NCBI GenBank assembly: GCA_038120095.1
Contig: JAYOKZ010000033.1
Span: forward strand, 1 to 32,063
DNA from: UBA2589 sp038120095
Lineage (GTDB): Bacteria; Gemmatimonadota; Gemmatimonadetes; Longimicrobiales; Gaopeijiaceae
Direction of reading: 5' to 3'
DNA: 32,063 nt
Part shown: positions 25,158 to 32,063 of the stretch, piece after piece
Layout: every line of letters begins with the position of its first letter
Position numbering within the stretch: position 1 is the first letter of the stretch
Position numbers and translations under genes: made by a program
Notes under the pieces: generated by a model
The model's input: the letters and a program-made list of their open reading frames with translations, nothing else
Databases searched by the model: none
Told to the model about the DNA's origin: nothing

Positions 25158-26069
25158 TCAACGTTCGATGATCAGACGCTCGAGCAGTGGCTCCCAGCTC
25201 GACTGACCCACGTCCAGATCGCCGTCGAGGACGCTGATCGTCACGAATCCATCTCCGAGAAGCGCGAGGTCGGAGCCCGGCTCCGCCCGGTCCGTATTCC
25301 CAGGCGATAACTGCACACGCGCCGGGCCGTCCTCGCCCGCCACGGAGAAGACCTGCCTGAAGCCGCGGAGAGACGAAACCGTGGCGAATCGCACCCCATT
25401 CGGTTGATTCTCACCAACGGCTGGATAGTTGACGTTCAGAATCAACCGAGCCGGAAGTAGCCCCTCGCCCCCCGTTTCCGCCAGCTGGCGCAACACCTCG
25501 GTCAGAAACTGCGATGCCGGGTCCATCGCGCGGAACGTGGCTGCGTAGGGAGCAGGATCTTCGGCCTGCGCCGGATCGATTGCCACGCTGAGCGCGATCG
25601 CGGGGATCCCCGCCCGGGCAGCGGTCAACGCTGCTCCGACCGTTCCGGAGGAGAGGACGCTCGCTCCCGCGTTCTGGCCGAAGTTGGCTCCCGAGATCAC
25701 GATGTCGGGTGGATCCGACCTCATGATGTGGACCAGGGCCAGGGCCACCGCATCCGAGGGAGTGCCCGTCACTGCCCAGACACGGTCGCCGCGCGGGTCA
25801 TACTCGATCACCCCGGACGTCGTGATCGCTGAACCGACACCGGACCGATTCCGGGCCGGCGCCACCACCGTAACACGGTGCCCAGCTTCGAGGAGTGCTC
25901 GACGCACGGCCGCAATGCCCGGAGCGTCCACGCCTTCGTCATTTGTCACAAGAACGTTGAGCGACTGCCCCAGGAGGGTCTCCGGAGTGGCCGGCGCGAG
26001 GAGCAAGATGGCCGCCGGAACCAGCATGAAACATCTCGCCCGTCGTCGCTGCATAGGCATGCGCATCAT
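25158..26069 (-). CDS. Exported SurE-like 5'-nucleotidase/phosphatase
   Basis: SurE proteins remove phosphate from nucleoside 5'-monophosphates. The 303-residue protein has the family blocks: NVLVTNDEGVDAPG, VVAPARNRSGVGSAIT, VTGTPSDAVALAL, ISGANFGQNAG and SSGTVGAALTAARAGIPAIA. The usual Asp-Asp metal pair is Asp44-Glu45 here. Unlike typical cytoplasmic SurE of about 250 residues, it carries a signal peptide (CFMLVPAAILLLAPATPETLLGQ), so it probably acts in the periplasm, scavenging phosphate from nucleotides. The ATG at 26069 overlaps the upstream stop (ATGA, 26066-26069); ATG 26066 is an alternative. It ends the DUF805-led operon. Confidence 0.93.
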   Translation of the reverse strand: MMRMPMQRRRARCFMLVPAAILLLAPATPETLLGQSLNVLVTNDEGVDAPGIAAVRRALLEAGHRVTVVAPARNRSGVGSAITTSGVIEYDPRGDRVWAVTGTPSDAVALALVHIMRSDPPDIVISGANFGQNAGASVLSSGTVGAALTAARAGIPAIALSVAIDPAQAEDPAPYAATFRAMDPASQFLTEVLRQLAETGGEGLLPARLILNVNYPAVGENQPNGVRFATVSSLRGFRQVFSVAGEDGPARVQLSPGNTDRAEPGSDLALLGDGFVTISVLDGDLDVGQSSWEPLLERLIIER

Positions 26070-26926
26070 CGGTCCTCACCGCTGCCCGGCCTCATGGTCC
26101 AGTCGAACCCCCTCGTGTAAAGACGCACCGAGCCGGGGAGCGTCACCACGACTGCTACTGATTCCATCTCCACCGTCTCCACGTGCTCATTGGGAACTCG
26201 ATAACCATCAAGATAGAGTGCGCCGCAGGAACCGCCTCCCATCTCGTCCAACCACAGTACGTCGCCAGTCCGAGGGTCCAGCGGGACACCGGTATCCGGA
26301 TCCCTTCGGGGTGAGGCACGGTCACGGGGCGAAAAGGACGCCCCGCCCGACGCTACCGCCCCGATGCACACCTGCTGCCCATGCGAGATCCAGACATACA
26401 GTCTGCGCAGAATCTCGGTGTTGTCCGTGGCCCCGAGCTTCGCCTCCTGCAGGGCGATCCCCTGATGGACCCGATAGCCGAACAGACCATTCGGATTCTC
26501 TCCGAGCTGAAGGGTCAGAAAGTCTTCGAGCTCCTCGTTTCGAACAGTGACGGACAGGGGATCCATCCGGAACGGCTCGGGGCGCATCTCGATGTCAACC
26601 GAGTAGGTCCGGTCGGCTTCCGCTCGAAAGAGTGGGGTCTCATTCTCGAAGTAGCCCAGCCGCTGAACGAACAGGTAGAACTCACCGTCGCCGGGCACCG
26701 CAATCGAGTAGAGGCCCGACGTATCCGAAGCGGAACCCACCAGGACCTCCCGGTCGGCACTGAGGATGAACACGCCGGCGAGTGCGACCGGAGCACCATT
26801 CTCGGCATCGAGCAACCGACCCTGAATCAGCTGCCCGGAGACGCCCGAGGCCCCCAACGTCAGGCCGACCAACACACACGATGCCCCGACCACTCGATGC
26901 AGGGCAGCGACAGCCCCGGGTTTCAC
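26066..26926 (-). CDS. Exported protein with carboxypeptidase-regulatory-like domain
   Basis: From GTG 26926 (286 residues) a signal peptide (VVGASCVLVGLTLGASGVSG) leads to a CarboxypepD-reg-like Ig fold (about 33-110): GRLLDAENGAPVALAGVFIL, then DTSGLYSIAVPGDGEFYLFV. This domain is common at the N-terminus of TonB-dependent receptors, but no barrel follows. The remaining part, with two cysteines (VCIGAVA and GGSCGALYLDG), is not recognised; GALYLDGYRVP resembles the plug-like segment of receptor proteins. It may be a truncated or stand-alone envelope protein. The GTG start overlaps the DUF805 stop (GTGA, 26923-26926). Confidence 0.82.
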   Translation of the reverse strand: MKPGAVAALHRVVGASCVLVGLTLGASGVSGQLIQGRLLDAENGAPVALAGVFILSADREVLVGSASDTSGLYSIAVPGDGEFYLFVQRLGYFENETPLFRAEADRTYSVDIEMRPEPFRMDPLSVTVRNEELEDFLTLQLGENPNGLFGYRVHQGIALQEAKLGATDNTEILRRLYVWISHGQQVCIGAVASGGASFSPRDRASPRRDPDTGVPLDPRTGDVLWLDEMGGGSCGALYLDGYRVPNEHVETVEMESVAVVVTLPGSVRLYTRGFDWTMRPGSGEDR

Positions 26927-27291
26927 CGAATCGCCTTGACCCCCGCGAGCGGATCCGCACCGAACGCATTCGGGCCGACGGTTCCTTTCCGGAAGATCAA
27001 CACCGCCCCGAGATAGAAGTTGTAGATCGGGACCAGGAAAAGAAGCCAGTGCCACCCGGGTCGATTCAAGTCGTGCAGACGTTTGATCGTGATGCAGATC
27101 CCCGCCCATCCGCCGGCGACCAGGACCCCGACCCCAGGCAGCACGAAGAGCAGGCTTTCGGTGATGATCGACAGGATCACGAACACGAGAACACCGGTGA
27201 ACATGGCGACATCGTCAAGAATGATGTGCCACAGGTACCACGCCCGATTGACGCGGCCCTGGGTGTTGAACATCTCCGCTATCGTGTCCAT
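26923..27291 (-). CDS. DUF805 family membrane protein
   Basis: This 122-residue small integral membrane protein has about three to four helices. The family signature is visible: GRVNRAWYLWHI near the start, ITIKRLHDLNRPGWHWLL, and the end GPNAFGADPLAG. Function of the family is unknown. It starts at ATG 27291 and leads an operon with the carboxypeptidase-regulatory-domain protein and SurE. Confidence 0.93.
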   Translation of the reverse strand: MDTIAEMFNTQGRVNRAWYLWHIILDDVAMFTGVLVFVILSIITESLLFVLPGVGVLVAGGWAGICITIKRLHDLNRPGWHWLLFLVPIYNFYLGAVLIFRKGTVGPNAFGADPLAGVKAIR

Positions 27292-27428
27292 CGAAACCCC
27301 CAGATCGATGCGTACCCGATCAATCTATCGAGGCAGCGCGCGCTTTGCCCGCCATCCTTGCCGCCAACGCGGGGGGTCGGGTAACCTCCGGCGCCGGCGT
27401 GCATCCTCTCAACCGTCTCGGTCTCGCC

Positions 27429-28433
27429 ATGCCCGATCGTCGCTCATTCCTCAAATCGTCCGCCTTCGGAGCCGCTGCAGCTCCAGCCCTCCTCAGTGGA
27501 TGCTCCCCCGACCCGGGTGCGGATCCGGCTCCGGGATCGAGTATCCGATCCGGCGAGGACGTGCGGCCGGTGGCCCTGTCGACCTGGGACCATGGGCTCG
27601 CGGCAAACGCTGCGGCATGGCCGATCCTGACGGGGGGCGGGAGTGCGCTCGATGCGGTGGAAGCCGGTGTGCGCATTCCCGAAGCCGACCCGACCGTGAC
27701 CTCGGTCGGGTACGGAGGGAGACCGGACCGCTTTGGACGCGTTACGCTCGATGCATGCATCATGGACGAGCGAGGACGCTGTGGATCCGTGGCCTTCCTG
27801 CAGCACATCATGCATCCCATTTCCGTAGCCCGTCAGGTGATGGAGAAGACACCTCACGTGATGATCGTGGGTCAGGGGGCGCTTGATTTTGCGTTGGCCA
27901 ACGGATTCGAGCGTGAGGACCTCCTTCATCCGGAGGCGCAGGCTGCGTGGGAGCGTTGGAAGCAGGAAAACGGCGAGTCGCAGCCACAGATCGACGTCCA
28001 CAACCACGACACCATCGGGATGCTCGCCATCGATCAGGCCGGCAACCTCTCGGGCGCGTGCACGACGAGCGGGGCCGCATTCAAGTATCACGGCAGAGTC
28101 GGCGACTCCCCGATCATCGGTGCAGGTCTCTACGTCGACAATGACGTCGGGGGAGCGACGGCAACCGGTTGGGGGGAGGCCGTCATTCGTGCGGTCGGCT
28201 GCTTCCTCGTCGTCGAACTCATGCGGCAGGGTCACACACCGCAGGAGGCGTGCGAACTCGCCGTGGAAAGAGTCATCGAAAAGAACCCGGACTGGCGCAG
28301 CATCCAGGTCGGATTCCTCGCTCTTGGCAAGAATGGTGAGCACGGAAGCTTCTGCATTGCGCCCGGGTTCAACTACGCCATCCACACTCCCGATGAAGGC
28401 AATCGCCTGATCGACTCCGGGAGTCGAATCTGA
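27429..28433 (+). CDS. Tat-exported glycosylasparaginase (N-terminal nucleophile hydrolase)
   Basis: This 334-residue enzyme cleaves the GlcNAc-asparagine bond of N-glycopeptides; precursors mature by self-cleavage before the nucleophile. Thr195 follows HNHD in HDTIGMLAID, and GACTTSG, GRVGDSPIIGAG and NDVGGATATGWGEAVIRAVG match the family. The twin-arginine signal DRRSFLKSS and a lipobox-like SGC (Cys25) indicate export as a folded, perhaps lipidated protein. ATG 27429 is chosen because it starts the Tat signal; upstream residues are not homologous. It is divergent from the DUF805 gene and followed after about 34 bases by the membrane protein. Confidence 0.95.
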   Translation: MPDRRSFLKSSAFGAAAAPALLSGCSPDPGADPAPGSSIRSGEDVRPVALSTWDHGLAANAAAWPILTGGGSALDAVEAGVRIPEADPTVTSVGYGGRPDRFGRVTLDACIMDERGRCGSVAFLQHIMHPISVARQVMEKTPHVMIVGQGALDFALANGFEREDLLHPEAQAAWERWKQENGESQPQIDVHNHDTIGMLAIDQAGNLSGACTTSGAAFKYHGRVGDSPIIGAGLYVDNDVGGATATGWGEAVIRAVGCFLVVELMRQGHTPQEACELAVERVIEKNPDWRSIQVGFLALGKNGEHGSFCIAPGFNYAIHTPDEGNRLIDSGSRI

Positions 28434-28467
28434 TCATCCTCCGAACGAAGTGATCGACGGCGATACC

Positions 28468-29184
28468 ATGAGTGACGAACGCAGGTTTTCCGACGAAGAG
28501 GTCGCGCGCATCCTCGACGACGCCGCGGCGGACACATCATCGGGAGGAGAGATCGTCCCCACTGCCACGGGGCTGACGATGGCCGACCTCAAGGAGGTCG
28601 CGTCTCAGGCCGGCATTCCGGAAACCGCGATCGAGCGAGCCGCCCGAAAACTCGACGCGCCTGCCGTCGTCTCGAACCCCGCTGGGAGGCACCTTGGCCA
28701 GACCATCGGTGTGAGCCGAGCGATCGACTTGCCTCGACCGCTCTCGGACGACGAGTGGCACGCGGTGGTGGCCGATCTCAGACAGACCTTCGACGCGCCG
28801 GGACACATGGACGATGACGGACCCTTTCGGCAGTGGGCCAACGGAAACCTTCGGGCAGTACTCGAACCGGCCGGCACAGGCGAGCGCCTCCGGCTTACGA
28901 CGCTCAAGGGGAACGCGCGAGCCTTCCAGACAGCCGGAGTGGGCTCCCTGGGTGTGACCGCCGTTCTCGGCCTGGCCCAGTACCTCGGACGGCCCGGGGA
29001 TCCGTGGGATCTCGTGATCCTCGGTATCATGGGCCTCAGCCTCTTTCTGGGGAGTCGCCTGACCGTCCCCGCGTGGGCCCGGACCCGGGCCGACCAGTTC
29101 GAGGGAGTGATCGAACGAACGCAAAGCCGCATGGGCTCCGGAGGCCCGGACGCCGAGGAACGCACGGGCGGAGAGGGCAGCTAG
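28468..29184 (+). CDS. Two-helix membrane protein of unknown function
   Basis: I do not recognise a named family. The 238-residue protein has an N-terminal helical segment (RRFSDEEVARILDDAA to GLTMADLKEVASQAGIPETAIERAARKLD, about 5-63), which resembles a short helical region common before membrane parts in Gemmatimonadota-type proteins. A central soluble part and two likely membrane helices (about 155-172 and 181-200) follow. ATG 28468 is used; GTG 28450 is an alternative. Its TAG stop shares a CTAG palindrome with the stop of the convergent amidohydrolase (29181-29184). Confidence 0.75.
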   Translation: MSDERRFSDEEVARILDDAAADTSSGGEIVPTATGLTMADLKEVASQAGIPETAIERAARKLDAPAVVSNPAGRHLGQTIGVSRAIDLPRPLSDDEWHAVVADLRQTFDAPGHMDDDGPFRQWANGNLRAVLEPAGTGERLRLTTLKGNARAFQTAGVGSLGVTAVLGLAQYLGRPGDPWDLVILGIMGLSLFLGSRLTVPAWARTRADQFEGVIERTQSRMGSGGPDAEERTGGEGS

Positions 29185-31130
29185 CGGACGGTCAGGGTCC
29201 CGGTCGCACGACCGATCATTGCTTCTCGACCTTCGATGACGATCACCACGGTCGCTCCGTCATGGTCGCTCAGAGGATCGGCCCCATCGATCACCACATA
29301 GCCGCCACGCTCGACTCCGGCCTCGTCCAGCATTCGGAGCGCGAACGACGCCCATGAGCCGTCGGTCTGCAGGAGTCCCGTTCGAGCGAGTTTCATCGCC
29401 GAAATACCGCCCGGGCCGAGCACCTCGAACGAGCCGCGTGCCGTCGCCTCGACCCCAACCTGCTCCAGCTGAACCGAGAGCTGGAACGGTGGCCCGCCCG
29501 CATCCGAATCCGGGGTCACCGTTCCGACGAACGATACGGCACGATCACCCTCGACCCGGAGTGGTCGGGCTGGATGAGCGGCCGGACGTCGCAGCGGACG
29601 ACCCGCGCGCGCGCCCGTCAGGGCTCCGTCCCTCCAGGCGAACACCCCGTTCACCATGACATGCTCGATACCCGTCGAGGGAAGGGAAGGCTGCTCGAAG
29701 GTGGCCCTGTCGATGACCGTGACCGGATCGAACATGACCAGATCTGCTGCGAGTCCCGGGGAGACGAAGCCGCGATCGAGCATCCCGATGGTCGTCGCCG
29801 GTAGCCCGGACATTTTCCGGATCGCGCTCTCGAGCGTCAGGACATTCCGCTCACGTACATAGCGGCCCAGAACCCGGGGAAAGGTGCCGAATCCCCGCGG
29901 GTGCGAAACATCGCCCACCGCCGCGTCACAATCGCACGCGACCGACGTCGACGGGTGCTGAAGAATCCGCTCGAGATCCGATTCGGCACCGAAACGCAGG
30001 ATCGCCGAAGGGTTCTCCGACTCCAGAATGCGCACGACGGCATCGCCCCCGGAGGTCGCACCGAGTTCCTGCATCATTGTCGTCAGCTCGACACCCCGTT
30101 CCGGGAGGTACACACCCTCCGGGCCCCCGAAACGAGCGAGCAGTGCCTCATCCGACTCCGAAACAATCCGACCCCGGAGTTCCGCATCCGAAAAGCGGGC
30201 GCGGGCGGCATCGATCCCGCCCTCCTGTGCCCACCCGGGAATGATCAGGGCGGCGAGCGAGGTCTGTCCCGCCAGATAGGGGTAGGCATCGGCCGCGGTA
30301 AACACGCCCCGCCCCGTCGCGGCCTCCATCATGTCCGTGACCTGAGCAATGGATCCCTGTTCGTGACCCTGAACCTTCATGTGCGTGATGATCGGGTTCA
30401 GACCCGTGGCCTCCCCGATCTCGACGGTCTCACTCATGCCCGCCATCGAGCTGAACCCGCTCTCGGGCGTGATGCGGTCGTGGTTGGTAAAGACGGTACG
30501 CCATGCGGCCGTGCCGGCCAGCACAGAGATGATTTCGTCGGTCGTCGAGTAGTACGCGGGTTTGTAGTCGAGGCCAGACGACACACCCCACGCTCCCTGT
30601 GCGAGCCCGCGAAGCACCAGGCCATTCATCTCCGCCAGCTGCTGCTCGGACGGTCGAGTGTTCTCGGGCCCGTTCACCTGAGCCCAGATCGTACCCAGGG
30701 CCACATTCGTGCCCACGTTGACCGCCAGCCCCGCAGACGCGACCTCCCGAAGCTGTTCCTCCAGATCCAGAGGGCCACCACCGTCAGCGTTCATGATCTC
30801 GGTCGTCACACCCTGACCGAGGAGATTCTCGGCGGTCGGCAGACCCCCGTAGCGGGCGTGGCTGTGCAGGTTGATGAACCCCGGCGCAATGACGAGCCCG
30901 GTCGCGTCCACCTCCTCCGCACCGCGAAGGGATCCGATGTCCCCGACTGCAGCGATGGTTCCACCGGACACCGCTACGTCCCCGACATACGCGGGTCGGC
31001 CCGTACCATCGACGATCGTGCCGCCACGCAGCACTACATCCGCGTCAGGAGTCTGACCGCACCCGGCCATGAACATGGCCGCCACGGCACCGAGCCTCGC
31101 GCGCCGACCGTCGAATCCGAGGCTCAGCAA
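29181..31130 (-). CDS. D-aminoacylase-like amidohydrolase lipoprotein
   Basis: The 649-residue protein begins with a lipoprotein signal (AAMFMAGC, Cys24) and continues as an amidohydrolase barrel of the N-acyl-D-amino-acid deacylase type. The HxH pair His89-x-His91 (NLHSHA), NHDRITPE, ITHMKVQGHEQG, ADAYPYLAG and SHPRGFGTFPRVLGRYVRE are seen. The site that carries the metal Cys in classic D-aminoacylases (GNCG) reads NADG (114-117), so the metal site differs. The last 130 residues are a beta-rich extension. TTG 31130 is the only upstream start that gives the signal and overlaps the lipoprotein stop. It is likely an envelope hydrolase of N-acyl or dipeptide-like substrates. Confidence 0.9.
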   Translation of the reverse strand: MLSLGFDGRRARLGAVAAMFMAGCGQTPDADVVLRGGTIVDGTGRPAYVGDVAVSGGTIAAVGDIGSLRGAEEVDATGLVIAPGFINLHSHARYGGLPTAENLLGQGVTTEIMNADGGGPLDLEEQLREVASAGLAVNVGTNVALGTIWAQVNGPENTRPSEQQLAEMNGLVLRGLAQGAWGVSSGLDYKPAYYSTTDEIISVLAGTAAWRTVFTNHDRITPESGFSSMAGMSETVEIGEATGLNPIITHMKVQGHEQGSIAQVTDMMEAATGRGVFTAADAYPYLAGQTSLAALIIPGWAQEGGIDAARARFSDAELRGRIVSESDEALLARFGGPEGVYLPERGVELTTMMQELGATSGGDAVVRILESENPSAILRFGAESDLERILQHPSTSVACDCDAAVGDVSHPRGFGTFPRVLGRYVRERNVLTLESAIRKMSGLPATTIGMLDRGFVSPGLAADLVMFDPVTVIDRATFEQPSLPSTGIEHVMVNGVFAWRDGALTGARAGRPLRRPAAHPARPLRVEGDRAVSFVGTVTPDSDAGGPPFQLSVQLEQVGVEATARGSFEVLGPGGISAMKLARTGLLQTDGSWASFALRMLDEAGVERGGYVVIDGADPLSDHDGATVVIVIEGREAMIGRATGTLTVR

Positions 31131-31468
31131 CGGCAGGCCTGCTTCCCGACGACCGCGAGGATCACCACGCCCGGCAGGATGAGCCCGATCGTCCTGCTGA
31201 TGCTGAGTTTCTCCACCTGGATGTCCGTGACATCACGAAGCAGGACCGCACCGGGGGCGTCAGTCGCCACGAGGGCGCCAGCCCGGATTACGGGAGCCAC
31301 GAGGATCAGCTCGTTGCCCTCCCGGGTCACGACCCGAACGCGCTCCGGGGGCTCCGGCTGCTGGAGGAGGGACTCGGCAGGGGTCGCCGCCGGCACCCAC
31401 GTCATGCACCCCGCGAGCGGTGCGAGCAGCAGCAAGACAGCGAGACGAGACGATCGTAATCTGGTCAC
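31124..31468 (-). CDS. Small lipoprotein of unknown function
   Basis: The 114-residue protein has a clear lipoprotein signal ending LAGC (Cys21). It continues with a short beta-rich part (VRVVTREGNELILVAPVIRAGALV, then LLRDVTDIQVEK) and a C-terminal hydrophobic helix (TIGLILPGVVILAVVG) ending CRC. The beta part resembles small SH3-like folds, but I recognise no family. GTG 31468 has AAGGAG five bases upstream. Its stop overlaps the start of the amidohydrolase, so the two are coupled. Confidence 0.82.
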   Translation of the reverse strand: MTRLRSSRLAVLLLLAPLAGCMTWVPAATPAESLLQQPEPPERVRVVTREGNELILVAPVIRAGALVATDAPGAVLLRDVTDIQVEKLSISRTIGLILPGVVILAVVGKQACRC

Positions 31469-31536
31469 ACGAACTCCTTGGAGTGGATCGAACCAATCTG
31501 TTCGCGGTCAACCCGGCACGCGAGCCGGCACCTGGC

Positions 31537-32013
31537 TCACACCGCCAGCTCGATGATCTGCCCGGACAGGCGACCGTCGTGATCGACGACGAGGCGCCCG
31601 ACCGACACCGGCAGAGTAAATCTGCGATGCCCCGCCGCGCCCGGGTTGAAGTACAACACCCCGTCGCGATGCTCCATGGCAGGCCGATGGGAATGTCCGT
31701 ATACGACGACCGAGAACCCGGCCGCCACGGGATCGAGATCGAGAAGAGCCAGATCATGCAGGACGTACGCAAGGACCTCCGGTGCGCCCGAGGTGAGCGC
31801 TACGACCTCGGTCTCCGGCCATGCCGCGGACGCCGGGTCACGGTCCGTATTTCCTCGAACGACCGAAACCGGCGCGATCCGTGCAAGCTCCTCGATGATC
31901 CCGGGACCGCCGACATCCCCCGCATGCAGAATCAGGTCGCTCCCCCGAAGGGATACCAGGGCCTCCTCTCGGAGAAGACCATGCGTATCGGAGATCACAC
32001 CGATGCTTCGCAC
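31537..32013 (-). CDS. YfcE/MJ0936-type metallophosphoesterase
   Basis: This 158-residue calcineurin-like phosphoesterase carries the binuclear-metal motifs in order: SDTHG (Asp9, His11), HAGDVG (Asp33), VRGNTD (Asn55), VLHDL (His86) and YGHSHRP (107, 109). NPGA follows as usual. Relatives hydrolyse phosphodiesters with Mn or Ni; the physiological substrate is not known. GTG 32013 has GGGAGG six bases upstream. No signal peptide is present. Confidence 0.95.
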   Translation of the reverse strand: MRSIGVISDTHGLLREEALVSLRGSDLILHAGDVGGPGIIEELARIAPVSVVRGNTDRDPASAAWPETEVVALTSGAPEVLAYVLHDLALLDLDPVAAGFSVVVYGHSHRPAMEHRDGVLYFNPGAAGHRRFTLPVSVGRLVVDHDGRLSGQIIELAV

Positions 32014-32063
32014 GACCCGCCTCCCGTGATATTGTCGGCCTCCCCTCTGACGCTCGCCTCGAC

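Overview
This 32 kb window is high-GC, gene-dense and non-mobile. It looks like a chromosomal segment of a free-living, didermic, heterotrophic bacterium, most likely Gemmatimonadota or a close relative. That assignment is inference. It rests on the mix of exported S9 and M14 peptidases, secreted amidohydrolases, creatininase-like and DUF3500 proteins, many lipoproteins, and frequent GTG starts. No rRNA, tRNA, CRISPR array, insertion sequence or prophage was seen, and no gene-free stretch exceeds 300 bases.

Layout. At the left edge two plus-strand genes hold the C-terminal three quarters of DNA polymerase III alpha (dnaE) and an ALDH7-type semialdehyde dehydrogenase. Most of the rest lies on the minus strand in short, tightly packed operons. 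These are a small helix-turn-helix protein; an exported S9 peptidase coupled to MsrA; threonine aldolase, GNAT acetyltransferase and an alpha/beta hydrolase that lacks its nucleophile; a large M14 carboxypeptidase; DinB-like lipoprotein, homocysteine methyltransferase, DksA/TraR-like zinc finger and an M50-like membrane protein; a cold-shock gene with a clear terminator; cupin and lipoprotein cyclophilin; a Tat-exported epimerase, an ATP/ADP-carrier-like transporter and a creatininase-like protein; DUF3500 and a small barrel-like protein; and an exported serine beta-lactamase-fold hydrolase. They continue with a selenoprotein; DUF805, carboxypeptidase-regulatory-domain protein and exported SurE; a small lipoprotein and a D-aminoacylase-like lipoprotein; and a metallophosphoesterase. 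Three further plus-strand genes are an exported cyclophilin, a Tat-exported glycosylasparaginase and a two-helix membrane protein.

The strongest hidden signal is at 24685-25035 on the minus strand. Here an ArsC/Spx-like small redox protein reads through an in-frame TGA placed exactly where the first redox residue of a U-x-x-C motif belongs. A 7-bp hairpin with a G-first loop, in the position expected of a bacterial SECIS element, follows it. Conventional gene calling would truncate this gene to a 63-residue fragment or miss it.

Functionally the segment is rich in envelope degradation and scavenging: exported peptidases, glycosylasparaginase, amidohydrolase, nucleotidase and beta-lactamase-fold hydrolase. 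It also carries envelope folding and repair functions (two exported cyclophilins and MsrA). Several enzyme-fold proteins have lost or changed a canonical catalytic or metal-binding residue. Adjacent genes are repeatedly joined by 4-base GTGA or ATGA stop/start overlaps, suggesting translational coupling.
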